Below the pieces are notes generated by a model, which saw only the letters and a list, made by a program, of their open reading frames with translations, made no database searches and was not told the DNA's origin. The position numbers and the translations under genes are program-made. A stretch of DNA of 64,000 nucleotides from Streptomyces sp. ISL-1 (GTDB lineage: Bacteria; Actinomycetota; Actinomycetes; Streptomycetales; Streptomycetaceae). Positions 44,575-52,780 of this stretch are shown one piece after another; within the stretch, counting starts at the first letter, position 1, and each line of letters starts with the position of its first letter. Location: assembly GCF_018614585.1 (NCBI RefSeq), contig NZ_JAGGOI010000031.1, positions 266,256 to 330,255 of the forward strand, in the 5' to 3' direction.

Positions 44575-45069
44575 ATGAGCAGTCGGGGATCTGATGGTGA
44601 GGCCCTTGCCTCGGAGCCGGAACTTGTGAATCTGGACCCGACGACGACAGCGGTTGTCCGTGGCGTCGTCCCGATGGCTGACCTGCGGGACTTCTTCGAT
44701 GCTTCGTTCAGTGCCCTGGCCCGGACCATCGGGGCACAGCGGATCATCATGCTGAGCCCTGCCTTCGGCCTCTACCACGGGTCGCCGGGAGAGACCCTGG
44801 ACCTGGAGGTCGGCTTCGTCACGGACCGGGCAGTGCAGCCGGAGGCTGGGGTCGTGGTCGGTTCGCTTCCCGGAGGGCAGGTCGCGCGGCTGACGCACTT
44901 CGGGTCGTTCGACGATCTCGGGTCCTCCTGGGAACGGCTGCGCTCATGGATGCGGGCGCGGGGGCTGTCCGCCGCAGAAGACAGGTGGGAGACCTACGTC
45001 ACGCAGCCCTCCCCGGACATGGACTCGCGTGACCTGCGTACCGAACTCCACTGGCCAGTCGCGGACTGA
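44575..45069 (+). CDS. GyrI-like small-molecule-binding domain protein
   Basis: 164 aa from ATG 44575 (GGGAGCGG upstream). TTTAVVRGVVPMADLRDFFD, then AFGLYHGSPGETLDLEVGFV and GGQVARLTHFGSFDDLGSSW give the SOUL/GyrI-like (AraC effector-binding) fold without a DNA-binding domain. Such stand-alone domains bind or hydrolyse hydrophobic toxins, including some antibiotics. It is the sole gene between palindromes G and H. Confidence 0.8.
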   Translation: MSSRGSDGEALASEPELVNLDPTTTAVVRGVVPMADLRDFFDASFSALARTIGAQRIIMLSPAFGLYHGSPGETLDLEVGFVTDRAVQPEAGVVVGSLPGGQVARLTHFGSFDDLGSSWERLRSWMRARGLSAAEDRWETYVTQPSPDMDSRDLRTELHWPVAD

Positions 45070-45143
45070 CAGACCTGCAGCAGGATTCGAGCGCAGGCCC
45101 CGGTCCATCGCTACTCTGCGGCCAACCGTGATGCTCAGAGTGA

Positions 45144-45196
45144 CCAACTAGCGTGCTCAGTCACAAGCCCATGTGGCTGTGCGCTTCCCTTGGCGG
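45144..45196. repeat. Palindromic cassette-end repeat H
   Basis: Left arm CCAACTAGCGTGCTCAGTCA (plus CA) 45144-45165 and right arm TGTGGCTGTGCGCTTCCCTT (plus GGCGG) 45172-45196. Extra outward copies of the core flank both arms: GCCAACCGTGATGCTCA at 45121 and TGAGCGCTTGAGTGG at 45198. The doubled core at each side copies the end structure of the VOC cassette. Confidence 0.7.
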
Positions 45197-45281
45197 ATGA
45201 GCGCTTGAGTGGAGCCGCTGGGCCAGCCAACTGCCAGCCCGGGCAAGCCGTGGCGACTTGCCCGGCCGGGGACAGGAAGAG

Positions 45282-45963
45282 GTGACCGGAGTGCGGTACT
45301 TCGACGTCGGTGAGACGGTCGTTCCGCGGGACGTTCATCGCGGCGGCCGGGTGTGGAGCGAGCTGGCGCTGCGGGTCATCGCCGACAGCACCGAGGCCCT
45401 GGTGAGCGCCTGCCTGCCCGGAGCCGAGGCGCTGTGGCCCTCGCTGTACGCCAAGGCCCGCGTCGACGGCGACCGTTCGGTGCGCACCGAGGCGTTCGAG
45501 GCGATGGCGACGGGGGAGTGGGAGCTCGCCCCGGGGCGGTGGCAGGACACCGAACTGCTGCTGTGGAAGCCGCCGGCGGCGTGGTTCAGCATCAACGCCT
45601 TCTACACCGGCGCCGGGCTGCGGAACTGGTACGTGAACTTCGAGCACCCACCCGCCGCACCGAAGACGGGTTCGACACCTTCGACCTGACCGTGGACCTC
45701 GTCATCGACCCCGACCTGACCCGCTGGCAGTGGAAGCACGAAGACGAGTACGCCATGTGCGCCGCCTCGGCATCATCACCGACATCGAGCACCAGGCCGT
45801 GGACGACGCCCGCGCCCAGGTCCTGGCGATGCTCAAGAAACGCGGCGGCCCGTTTGCGAACGCCGCGGCGCGGGCGGCCTGGCGGTGGAACCCGTCCTGG
45901 CCTTCGTCTCGCCTGCCGCAGTCCATCCCGGCCGCGGGGAGGGTTGCACCGACAGGCGGCTGA
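45282..45963 (+). pseudogene. DUF402 (FomD-like) gene, frameshifted
   Basis: GTG 45282 opens a frame reading VRYFDVGETVVPRDVHRGGR and, later, WFSINAFYTGAGLRNWYVNF, the start of the DUF402 nucleotide-hydrolase-like fold. The frame then shifts near 45655 (DGFDTFDLTVDLVIDPDLTR, the DUF402 acidic motif) and again near 45755 (LGIITDIEHQAVDDARAQVL) to a stop at 45963. Two frameshifts make it a pseudogene. It follows palindrome H. Confidence 0.7.
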
Positions 45964-46773
45964 ACCGTGGCAGTAGTTGGCTGGTCACTTGTTGGGCGCA
46001 GGGATGGCCGGCTGCCGGAGAGCCCGGGACGGGGTCACCGACGGCTACCCACCCGTAGTGACTGCGGCAACATCCCTTGCACCAACGGTGGCAACAACAG
46101 TGGCGCCCACGGAGCGTCACCACCCTCATATGCCCAGTTCAGGGGCCGTGGTGAGTGGTCCTGCCACGCCGACTTCCCTTGTGGTGAGGGATGAAGGGAG
46201 CGGTGTCGGTCACGGGGAGGACCGCCGCTGCGCTCGGCTTTTGCTGGGCGCAGGCATGGGGGCGGGTTCGGGTTGTTTGGGTTGGGGGCTTTGCTGGCAG
46301 GCGGGGGCGTGGGTGGTGGGCCGTTCGTATGAGGAGATCGAGCAGGCCCGCTCGGACTGGATGACCGGCTCCCGCTTCGGCGAGGTGTAGGGGTACGACG
46401 GCGCCCCGCTGCCCGCTCCCCGAACTCCCGCCAGTGCCCCTGAAACCGCGGGGACGAGTACGTTGACCTGGGATTATCGCCCGTGCGCTGCTGCGCTGTC
46501 CGGCCGATGCCCGCGACGCCACTGAAACCGCGCGGCCGGGTGCGCTGAGCCGACGACGTCACGGTGGAGCGCCAGTCCATTGCGGACGAGAGACGACTCA
46601 CCCGTTCGGAGTAACCCGATTGTGCTCCAAGTCGCACATCACCCGATCGGAGTGGTCAATGGTGGTGAGCTGACGCGAGATCTCCGTTCCACCCCGCAAG
46701 GGGCACCTCCGCCCCCTGGACACGGAAAGGACTGGACGGGCCACAACCACCGTCACCGCGAGGGGTTGATGCC
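45964..46773. other. Intergenic region before the P450 operon
   Basis: 810 bp. A plus-strand stretch ending at 46390 (WVVGRSYEEIEQARSDWMTG) looks like the tail of an unrecognised decayed gene. The direct repeat at 46598-46653 lies in the second half. No closing cassette arm matching repeat H was found here. Confidence 0.35.
46598..46653 (+). promoter_or_regulatory. Direct repeat upstream of the P450 operon
   Basis: TCACCCGTTCGGAGT (46598-46612) and TCACCCGATCGGAGT (46639-46653) match 14 of 15 and start 41 bases apart, about four helical turns. They end about 120 bases before the first P450 start. Candidate regulator sites or tandem promoter elements. Confidence 0.5.
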
Positions 46774-47967
46774 ATGGGAACCATCGGCTCCGCTGACGCC
46801 CTTGCAGATGTTCACGCCGGCGACCCGTATCCCGTCTATGAACGACTGCGTGAGACGGAACCGGTACATCTGTTCCGGACCGGCTCCTACCTGCTGACCC
46901 GTTACACGGACTGTCAGCGTGTTCTGGTCGAACGGGAATGCTTTCGGGCACCGGGCGGCCACGGCCCCTCCGGCCGGACAGTGCACCATCCGACGCCTGT
47001 TCTGTCGCGTGTCATGAGCTCACAGAACCCACCCCGGCACACCAGAATGCGTACCGCGGTGGCCAGGCGATTTGTCGAGCATGTGCGACGTCAGCAGCCG
47101 TGGCTGAGCAAGCTCTGCGACCAACTGCTCGAACCTCTGGTCGAGACCCTCCGTAACGGGGCGGCCGACATGACCGCACTTGCCGAGGCATTTCCCCGCG
47201 ACACGATCATGCACTTGCTCGGGTTGTACCCGGGTGATCGAGACCTCGTGTCGATGCTCGTCGCCGACATCTTTCCCACCTCCGGGCCCTTGCCCGGACA
47301 GGACCGTGCTGGTGCTGCGGCCATGCGGATGCTCATCGACTACCTTCAGGGAGAAGTGGTTCGCCGGCGCCGCGCACCTGGCGATGATCTGATGTCCGAA
47401 CTCGTCCGTGCGCACACCGACTGCCCTGAGGCTCTGCCTCATGACGAACTGATCAGTGTTCTCACCGGACTCATTGTCGCCGGGTACCCGCAGATAGCTG
47501 CGGGGATCGAGACCGGGGTCGTTCTGATGATGCGCCACCCGGACCGGGCGGTCTTCCTGGACGACCCGGTCGGCGCCCGGCTGTTCGTCGACGAGGTGCT
47601 CCGCTACGACGCGCCCGTACAGTTCACCCCCGCCCCCCGAATCCCCACGAAAGCGGTGGTCCTCAGCGGAGTGACGATACCGGCGGGGGCACAGGTCTGG
47701 CCGGTGCTGGGTGCCGCCAACCGGGATCCAGGAGTGTTCTCACAGCCGGATGAGTTCAGGCCGGGGCGCGACGGCTCACGTCACCTGAGCTTCGGCGGAG
47801 GTGCGCACTACTGCCTGGGCGCCGAACTGGTTTACCTGGAGATGTCGATGCTGCTGCGGCGGCTACGGCACCGTCTTCCCGATCTCGCGCCGGCACAGCC
47901 CCCTTGTCAGCGGTTCGGGCGGCTACGCGGTTTCACGTCTGTTCCTGTCATACGTGGGGAGCGCTGA
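46774..47967 (+). CDS. Cytochrome P450 with atypical I-helix
   Basis: 397 aa from ATG 46774. The heme-binding loop FGGGAHYCLGAELVYLEM has Cys347; the K-helix ExxR is DEVLRYD. The I-helix reads LIVAGYPQIAAGIETG (near residues 234-249) where most P450s have AGxET or AGxDT, so the acid-alcohol pair that protonates bound O2 is missing. It may use unusual oxygen chemistry or have a non-hydroxylating role. First gene of a four-gene operon; no ferredoxin is adjacent. Confidence 0.9.
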   Translation: MGTIGSADALADVHAGDPYPVYERLRETEPVHLFRTGSYLLTRYTDCQRVLVERECFRAPGGHGPSGRTVHHPTPVLSRVMSSQNPPRHTRMRTAVARRFVEHVRRQQPWLSKLCDQLLEPLVETLRNGAADMTALAEAFPRDTIMHLLGLYPGDRDLVSMLVADIFPTSGPLPGQDRAGAAAMRMLIDYLQGEVVRRRRAPGDDLMSELVRAHTDCPEALPHDELISVLTGLIVAGYPQIAAGIETGVVLMMRHPDRAVFLDDPVGARLFVDEVLRYDAPVQFTPAPRIPTKAVVLSGVTIPAGAQVWPVLGAANRDPGVFSQPDEFRPGRDGSRHLSFGGGAHYCLGAELVYLEMSMLLRRLRHRLPDLAPAQPPCQRFGRLRGFTSVPVIRGER

Positions 47968-47972
47968 TCGTG

Positions 47973-48638
47973 ATGAACGGTAGTGGTCCCAATGAACACG
48001 CGGACAGCGTGCATGTCTTCCTGGAGAGCGCCCCTTGCTCCACGTTCCTCGACGCCGCTGTTCGTGTCTATGAAGCGATCAGGCCGGGCTTCCCCTACTC
48101 GTGCTTCGGTGTGCTGGTCGGATCGATGCGCGGCGAAAGTGCCCGCATCGAGCGCGTCGAGTTCGGCCGCAATGTCCGGGCCACCGACAGTGCGGCCCTG
48201 GGGGAGTTCTCCGAATCCATCGTTCCCTGTTTCGGAACGGCTTACAAAAACCCCCATCGCGGGTACTGGTGCGATTCCACCGACCTGCTTCGCATCATGC
48301 GGGACGCCGAAGTGGACGAGCTTGACATCCTCGGGTCCATACACCTCCATCCCGACTGGCACAACATCGACTCACCGGGCGGCAAAGGGCCACCGCTGAG
48401 CGAGCGCCCGACGCGGATGGACAAGTATGCCTTCGCCAATACCGGGTGGCCAGTCAATCTCATTTGTTACCTGGAGCGCCGGAACCGCAGCATCTATCAC
48501 TCATGGGGCGCTTGGACCCCACGTATCTCTGATCCCTCGAACCCGCATTGCGACGCGTTGCCGGTGCGCCTGGCACTGCCCGCTCCTGCACGAGTCCACC
48601 GGACACAAGCGACTCCGCGGTACATGGAGGACCCGTGA
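47973..48638 (+). CDS. JAMM/MPN-like protein in a P450 operon
   Basis: About 221 aa from ATG 47973 (GTG 47970 is an alternative; GGGGAG lies upstream). The central part ELDILGSIHLHPDWHNIDS contains His-x-His-Pro after a strand, like the JAMM zinc motif, and an upstream Glu (ARIERVEFG) could be the catalytic acid. The following Ser/Asp spacing (LSERPTRMD) is longer than canonical, so the assignment is tentative. Its stop overlaps the GTG of the next P450 (48635), showing tight coupling. Possible isopeptidase or metal-dependent hydrolase in a biosynthetic pathway. Confidence 0.5.
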   Translation: MNGSGPNEHADSVHVFLESAPCSTFLDAAVRVYEAIRPGFPYSCFGVLVGSMRGESARIERVEFGRNVRATDSAALGEFSESIVPCFGTAYKNPHRGYWCDSTDLLRIMRDAEVDELDILGSIHLHPDWHNIDSPGGKGPPLSERPTRMDKYAFANTGWPVNLICYLERRNRSIYHSWGAWTPRISDPSNPHCDALPVRLALPAPARVHRTQATPRYMEDP

Positions 48639-49918
48639 ATTCCGAACAGGCCGACAACGCCGTCACTTTCCGCATGCCACCCGAGCGCATGGCCCCCGAC
48701 GGTGTCACCGATCTCATGGAGCAGAAGAATTACGTCAACGCCCCGTATCCGCTGCTCGCGCAGCTGCGGGCCGAAGGTCCTGTACGGCGCGTGATGTTCG
48801 CAGGTGTTCCCGTGTGGCTCGTCACGCGCCATGAGGACATCCGGGCAGCGAGCAAGGATCCACAGTTGAGCAACGATCCGCGGCGCGGTAACAGGGCCGT
48901 GCAGTCTGCTCCGTGGGTTTTCGCCACCGAGACCTACACCGTCACGCGCAACATGCTCCGCTGCGACCCCCCGGACCACACCAGACTCCGTGCACTGGTG
49001 GCAGGTGAGTTCACCCCGGGCCGCATCGAAGCCCTGCGTCCACGCATCCAGGAGATCACGAACGATCTCATTTCCCGGTTCCTTCCGCTGGGACGCTTCG
49101 ACGTCATCACCGACTTCGCGAAGCGTCTGCCGCTCACGGTCATTTCGGAAGTGCTGGGCGTGCCTGCCGAGGGGCGGGACACCTTCGCGCGGATGGCGGG
49201 CGTCTACGTCGAGATGAGCGAGGGCGACCACAGCCGCATGCCTCATGCCGCCTCCGAGATGCGGGACTACCTCAGCGGACTCCTGAGAGCGAAGAGGGAG
49301 TCATCCACCGGTTCCGACGACCTGCTGGGACGGCTTCTCGAGGCCGATATCCAGGAGGACGAGGTGATCAGCATGTCCTTCCTCCTCCTGGTGGCCGGAT
49401 TCGAGACGACCGCGAATCTCATCGGCAGTGGGGTACTGGCACTGCTGGAGCACCCCGGGCAGCTGGACATGCTCCGGAGGGACCCGCACCTCATGGGGCA
49501 GGCGATCGAGGAAATCCTGCGCTACAACGGCCCCATCAAAATGGCGCCCGTACTGCGGATCACGACCTGCGACATGCAGATCGGAGACGTCACCGTTCCC
49601 GGGGGCGGAGAAGCTGTACTGCTGTCCTACGGCGCCGGCAATCGGGATCCGGACCGCTTCGCCGAGCCCGACCGGTTCGACATCCTCCGCGACAGCCGAG
49701 GACACCTCGCGTTCGGGCACGGGATCCACCACTGTCTGGGCGCGCCGCTCGGCAAAGCGGAAGGCACGATCGCGCTCCTCGCCCTCCTGGAACGCTGCGA
49801 CGAACTTGCCCTCGCTGTCGATCCCTCCGAACTGACCTGGGGACACAGCCGGTTTATGCGTGGACTGACAAGCTTGCCGGTCACCTTCCGGCCCGTTCCG
49901 CGAGGTACTACGCCATGA
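48635..49918 (+). CDS. Cytochrome P450
   Basis: 427 aa from GTG 48635 with TGGAGG upstream, overlapping the previous stop by four bases. The I-helix LLLVAGFETTANLIGSG (about residues 249-265) has the normal Glu-Thr pair. The K-helix has EEILRYN, and the heme loop FGHGIHHCLGAPLGKAEG has Cys367. All catalytic features are present. Typical bacterial class I P450 of secondary metabolism. Coupled to an SDR at its 3' end. Confidence 0.93.
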   Translation: MNSEQADNAVTFRMPPERMAPDGVTDLMEQKNYVNAPYPLLAQLRAEGPVRRVMFAGVPVWLVTRHEDIRAASKDPQLSNDPRRGNRAVQSAPWVFATETYTVTRNMLRCDPPDHTRLRALVAGEFTPGRIEALRPRIQEITNDLISRFLPLGRFDVITDFAKRLPLTVISEVLGVPAEGRDTFARMAGVYVEMSEGDHSRMPHAASEMRDYLSGLLRAKRESSTGSDDLLGRLLEADIQEDEVISMSFLLLVAGFETTANLIGSGVLALLEHPGQLDMLRRDPHLMGQAIEEILRYNGPIKMAPVLRITTCDMQIGDVTVPGGGEAVLLSYGAGNRDPDRFAEPDRFDILRDSRGHLAFGHGIHHCLGAPLGKAEGTIALLALLERCDELALAVDPSELTWGHSRFMRGLTSLPVTFRPVPRGTTP

Positions 49919-50598
49919 CAACTCCACGACCGCGCGCACTCGTGACAGGAGCCTCCCGGGGCATCGGGGCGGCCATAGCCCGCGCACTTGCGCCCACATA
50001 CGATGTGCTCCTCGGCGGCCGCGATGCCCGGTCACTCGAGCTGCTCGCCCGCGACCTGCCAGGAAGGGCCCGTCCATGGGTGGCCGATCTGGCACACCCC
50101 GGCCAACTCGCCCAGGCCACGGCGGATATCGATCGTCTCGACGTGCTCGTGCACAATGCCGCCGTCGCCGAGCCCGGCACGATCGCCGATGCCTCACTGG
50201 ACGTGTGGCAGCGAATCTTCGCGGTCAACCTTTTCTCGGCCGCCGAACTCACTCGGTTGCTCCTGCCATCGCTCCGCCACGGCCGAGGACACGTGGTTCT
50301 GATCAATGCGGGATCCGGACTCCGGATCAAGTCGAACCGTGGTCCCTACGCCGCCAGCAAATACGCGTTGCGAGCGTTCGCGGACGCCCTTCAGACCGAA
50401 GAGAAATCCAACGGAGTCCGAGTGACTTCGATCCACCCGGGCCCGACCGACACCGAGCTGCAGCGGAAGGCAGCCGAACGGGCGGGCCACGAGTACCGCC
50501 CGGAGCAGTTCCTGCGGCCGGAGTCGGTGGCGGCCATCGTGCTGAACGCGGTAAGGGCGCCGGCAGACGCGACTGTGACCAATACCGTCATCGATTGA
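49915..50598 (+). CDS. Short-chain dehydrogenase of the P450 operon
   Basis: 227 aa from ATG 49915, overlapping the P450 stop (ATGA). TGASRGIGAAIARAL cofactor loop (residues 11-25), then NAAVAEPGTI, LINAGSG with catalytic Ser, and YAASKYALRAFADAL with Tyr and Lys. Typical SDR ending PTDTELQRKAAERA. It probably oxidises or reduces an intermediate made by the P450s. Last gene of the operon. Confidence 0.9.
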   Translation: MTTPRPRALVTGASRGIGAAIARALAPTYDVLLGGRDARSLELLARDLPGRARPWVADLAHPGQLAQATADIDRLDVLVHNAAVAEPGTIADASLDVWQRIFAVNLFSAAELTRLLLPSLRHGRGHVVLINAGSGLRIKSNRGPYAASKYALRAFADALQTEEKSNGVRVTSIHPGPTDTELQRKAAERAGHEYRPEQFLRPESVAAIVLNAVRAPADATVTNTVID

Positions 50599-50889
50599 AC
50601 ACTGACCCTCAGTCGGCAGAAGTAATGCGGTGACGAACTGCCTCAGTCGTTGAGGCAGGGCTGGCCGCGCTGCGGCGATGGCGTTGGTGACGTTGTGGCA
50701 ACCGTAGATGTGACCGAGCACCACGTTCCCCTCCCGGGTCGGCCCAGCGGTGGACGCTCGCGCGGGTGAAGACGCAAAATGCGTCGTCCGGTGCGTCGCC
50801 GCTCTTGCTCGGCGTGTTCGCTGGCGCGCTCGTCGATGAGGGTGGCGGTTCTCGGCGCGTAGGCCGGGAGTGCGTTTCGGCGATGGGCT
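50599..50889. other. Gap between the P450 operon and an IS5 remnant
   Basis: About 290 bp with no recognisable gene. The sequence GAGCCTGTCCGTTGGATC at about 50891 is a possible end of the adjacent IS. Confidence 0.3.
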
Positions 50890-50906
50890 AGAGCCTGTCC
50901 GTTGGA

Positions 50907-51668
50907 TCACTTGGTCCAGAGGAAGATTGCTGCGATGTACAGGGCGGCTTGGTAGATGCGGGCGGTCTTGTCGAAGCCCGGTGGTCGTCCGCCGTGGCGC
51001 CCGCGGCGTTTTCGGTGGGTGATCTGGTCGGCCGGCTGCTGGATGATCGCGCGGATGCCGCGGCGGCGCGGGTGCTCGCGGATGGCTTTGGACGAATACG
51101 CCTTGTCGGCGAGCACCGCCTCGGGCCTGGTGCGCGGGCGTCCGACAGAGCGCGGCACCCGCAGGGCGTCTATCGACAGCGGGAACTGCGGGGCGTCGCC
51201 TGATTGACCCGGGGAGATGAGCAGGACCAAGGGCCGACAGCGGGGTCGGCCGCGAGGTGGATCTTGGTGGTCAAGCCGCCGCGGGAGCGGCCGAGGGCAT
51301 GGTCGATCGGCTCGCCGTCTACTCCCGCCCCTTTTTTTTACGGCCCCGGCGGCGTGCTGGTGAGTGCGAACGATGGTGGAGTCCACGGCCAACACCCACT
51401 CAAGCTCGCCCCCGGCATCCGCTCGGGACACCAACGCGGTAAACACCTTCTGCCAGGTCCCGTCGATCGCCCAGTTGCGCAGCCGGGTGTATACGCCCTT
51501 CCAGGACCCGTACTCCGGCGGAAGGCGCCGCCATTGCGCGCCGGTCTAATACTTCCATGCGGTCGCGTCGATCACCTGCCGGTGATCGCGCCACCGGCGG
51601 CCGCGGCGCGGCGACCGGTCAGGGAGCAACGGCTCGATCCACGCCCACTGGGCATCAGTCAACGGCAC
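50907..51668 (-). pseudogene. IS5 family transposase, interrupted
   Basis: Begins near 51668 with PLTDAQWAWIEPLLPDRSPR and meets an in-frame stop after WKY (about 51548). It continues GAQWRRLPPEYGSWKGVYTR and LEWVLAVDSTIVRTHQHAAG (DDE Asp). At an A8 run (about 51330-51337) the frame changes, giving GEPIDHALGRSRGGLTTKIH. The tail VLADKAYSSKAIREHPRRRG then RHGGRPPGFDKTARIYQ ends at 50907. The A-run may be a programmed frameshift site, but the nonsense codon makes this copy defective. Confidence 0.75.
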
Positions 51669-51726
51669 ATCCACGCAACGATCAGACGATCTTTAAAGAC
51701 ACGATCCAGGCATCGCCTCGGACGTG

Positions 51727-52224
51727 TCACGAGGCGCGCGGCAGCGCGAGCCAGTCCTGCCAGGTAGTGTCCCGGCCCACATAACGGGGCTGCTGGAAGG
51801 GCCAGTCGGCGGCGATCCACTGCGGCACCAGCGCGTCGAGCGCGCGCTCCACCTCGCCGCCGACAAGGTCGTCCACCACCCACCAGGAGACCTCTCCGTC
51901 GGAGCCGGTGCGCTCGGGCGGGTCGATGTAGACGCAGCCGAGGATCGCCGTCTCCTCCTCGTTCAACAGCGCGTAGTTGAACGACTGATGCGTGGCTATC
52001 TCCTTCTCGTGCCGCAGCAAGTCGATGCGGTCCTCTTCATAGGTCATCGTCTCCTTGGGCCAAGACCAGGCCGGGCCGAAGATCTCCCACAAGCGTTCTC
52101 GGGAGCCCATCACGGCGGGGTAGTCGAGCGCGGTGTCCGCCTCCCGGATCGGCCGCAGGTGAACCGCGGTGTCGGGCACGGGCACGTAGACGGGGTGGAC
52201 GAAGTCGTCAGGCAGCCAACTCAT
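51727..52224 (-). CDS. GNAT family acetyltransferase
   Basis: 165 aa from ATG 52224 (MSWLPDDFVHPVYVPVPDT); the frame is open upstream, but this start follows the non-coding IS junction. Core: HLRPIREADTALDYPAVMGS, NYALLNEEETAILGCVYIDP, WWVVDDLVGGEVERALDALV. It resembles small N-acetyltransferases with an acetyl-CoA loop. It lies directly right of the IS5 remnant. Substrate unknown. Confidence 0.8.
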   Translation of the reverse strand: MSWLPDDFVHPVYVPVPDTAVHLRPIREADTALDYPAVMGSRERLWEIFGPAWSWPKETMTYEEDRIDLLRHEKEIATHQSFNYALLNEEETAILGCVYIDPPERTGSDGEVSWWVVDDLVGGEVERALDALVPQWIAADWPFQQPRYVGRDTTWQDWLALPRAS

Positions 52225-52267
52225 AAGGTCCGATGCTACAGCCGGTCGGCGCGGGATGATCCAGACG

Positions 52268-52335
52268 GCGCGGGCGCCACGGCGGACGACCACCGGGCTT
52301 CGACAAGACCGTCCGCATCTACCAAGACGCCGTTT
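52268..52335 (+). pseudogene. IS5 transposase C-terminal scrap
   Basis: RHGGRPPGFDKTVRIYQDA on the plus strand nearly equals the C-terminus of the 50907-51668 transposase (RHGGRPPGFDKTARIYQAA). It is the end of a second, inverted copy that has been deleted. Confidence 0.7.
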
Positions 52336-52365
52336 CTTATGGCGTGATCGTTCGTTGAACTGTGC

Positions 52366-52688
52366 ATGATGAATCTGGTTGAGCGGTTGGCGCCGGATGA
52401 GTTGTGGGTGTTGTTTCGGCGGGTGGTGCCGCCGACGGCCGACAGGGGCTACGACTACGACCACCTGCGCCGATGGCTCCGCCAACGCCGCATCCGCCAC
52501 CGCATCGCCCGCAAGGCATCGAGTCATCCCAGCGGCTCGGCCGACACCGCTGCGTCGTCGAGAGGACGGTGTCCTGGCTGGCCGGCTGCCGTCGCCTGCA
52601 CCGCCGCTACGAACGCAAGGCCGAGCACTTCCTGGCCTTCATCGGTATAGCCGCAAGCCTCATCGCCTACCGCCGACTTACTACGTAG
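52366..52688 (+). pseudogene. Internally deleted IS5-type transposase
   Basis: The N-terminus MNLVERLAPDELWVLFRRVV is fused after residue 24 to C-terminal sequence DRGYDYDHLRRWLRQRRIRH. After a frameshift near 52518 it continues GIESSQRLGRHRCVVERTVS then WLAGCRRLHRRYERKAEHFL to a stop at 52688. The catalytic centre is lost. Confidence 0.75.
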
Positions 52689-52780
52689 ACAACGGCGACT
52701 AGGATCTACGGCGACATCGCGTGTCGGTCACCGGCTGGGTGAGGCATGGAGGTGTAGGGAGATGCCCTCGGAGGCATTCC

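Noticed and set aside
40096..45196. A classical integron cassette array with attC sites
   Set aside because: The double arms look attC-like in size, but no integrase gene is present, the canonical attC core-site motifs were not seen, and the related VOC unit has transposon-style inverted ends with a target duplication.
43921..45196. Palindromes F, G and H as ordinary rho-independent terminators
   Set aside because: G lies between divergent gene starts, no T-tracts follow, and arm sequences are conserved between loci, which terminators do not require.
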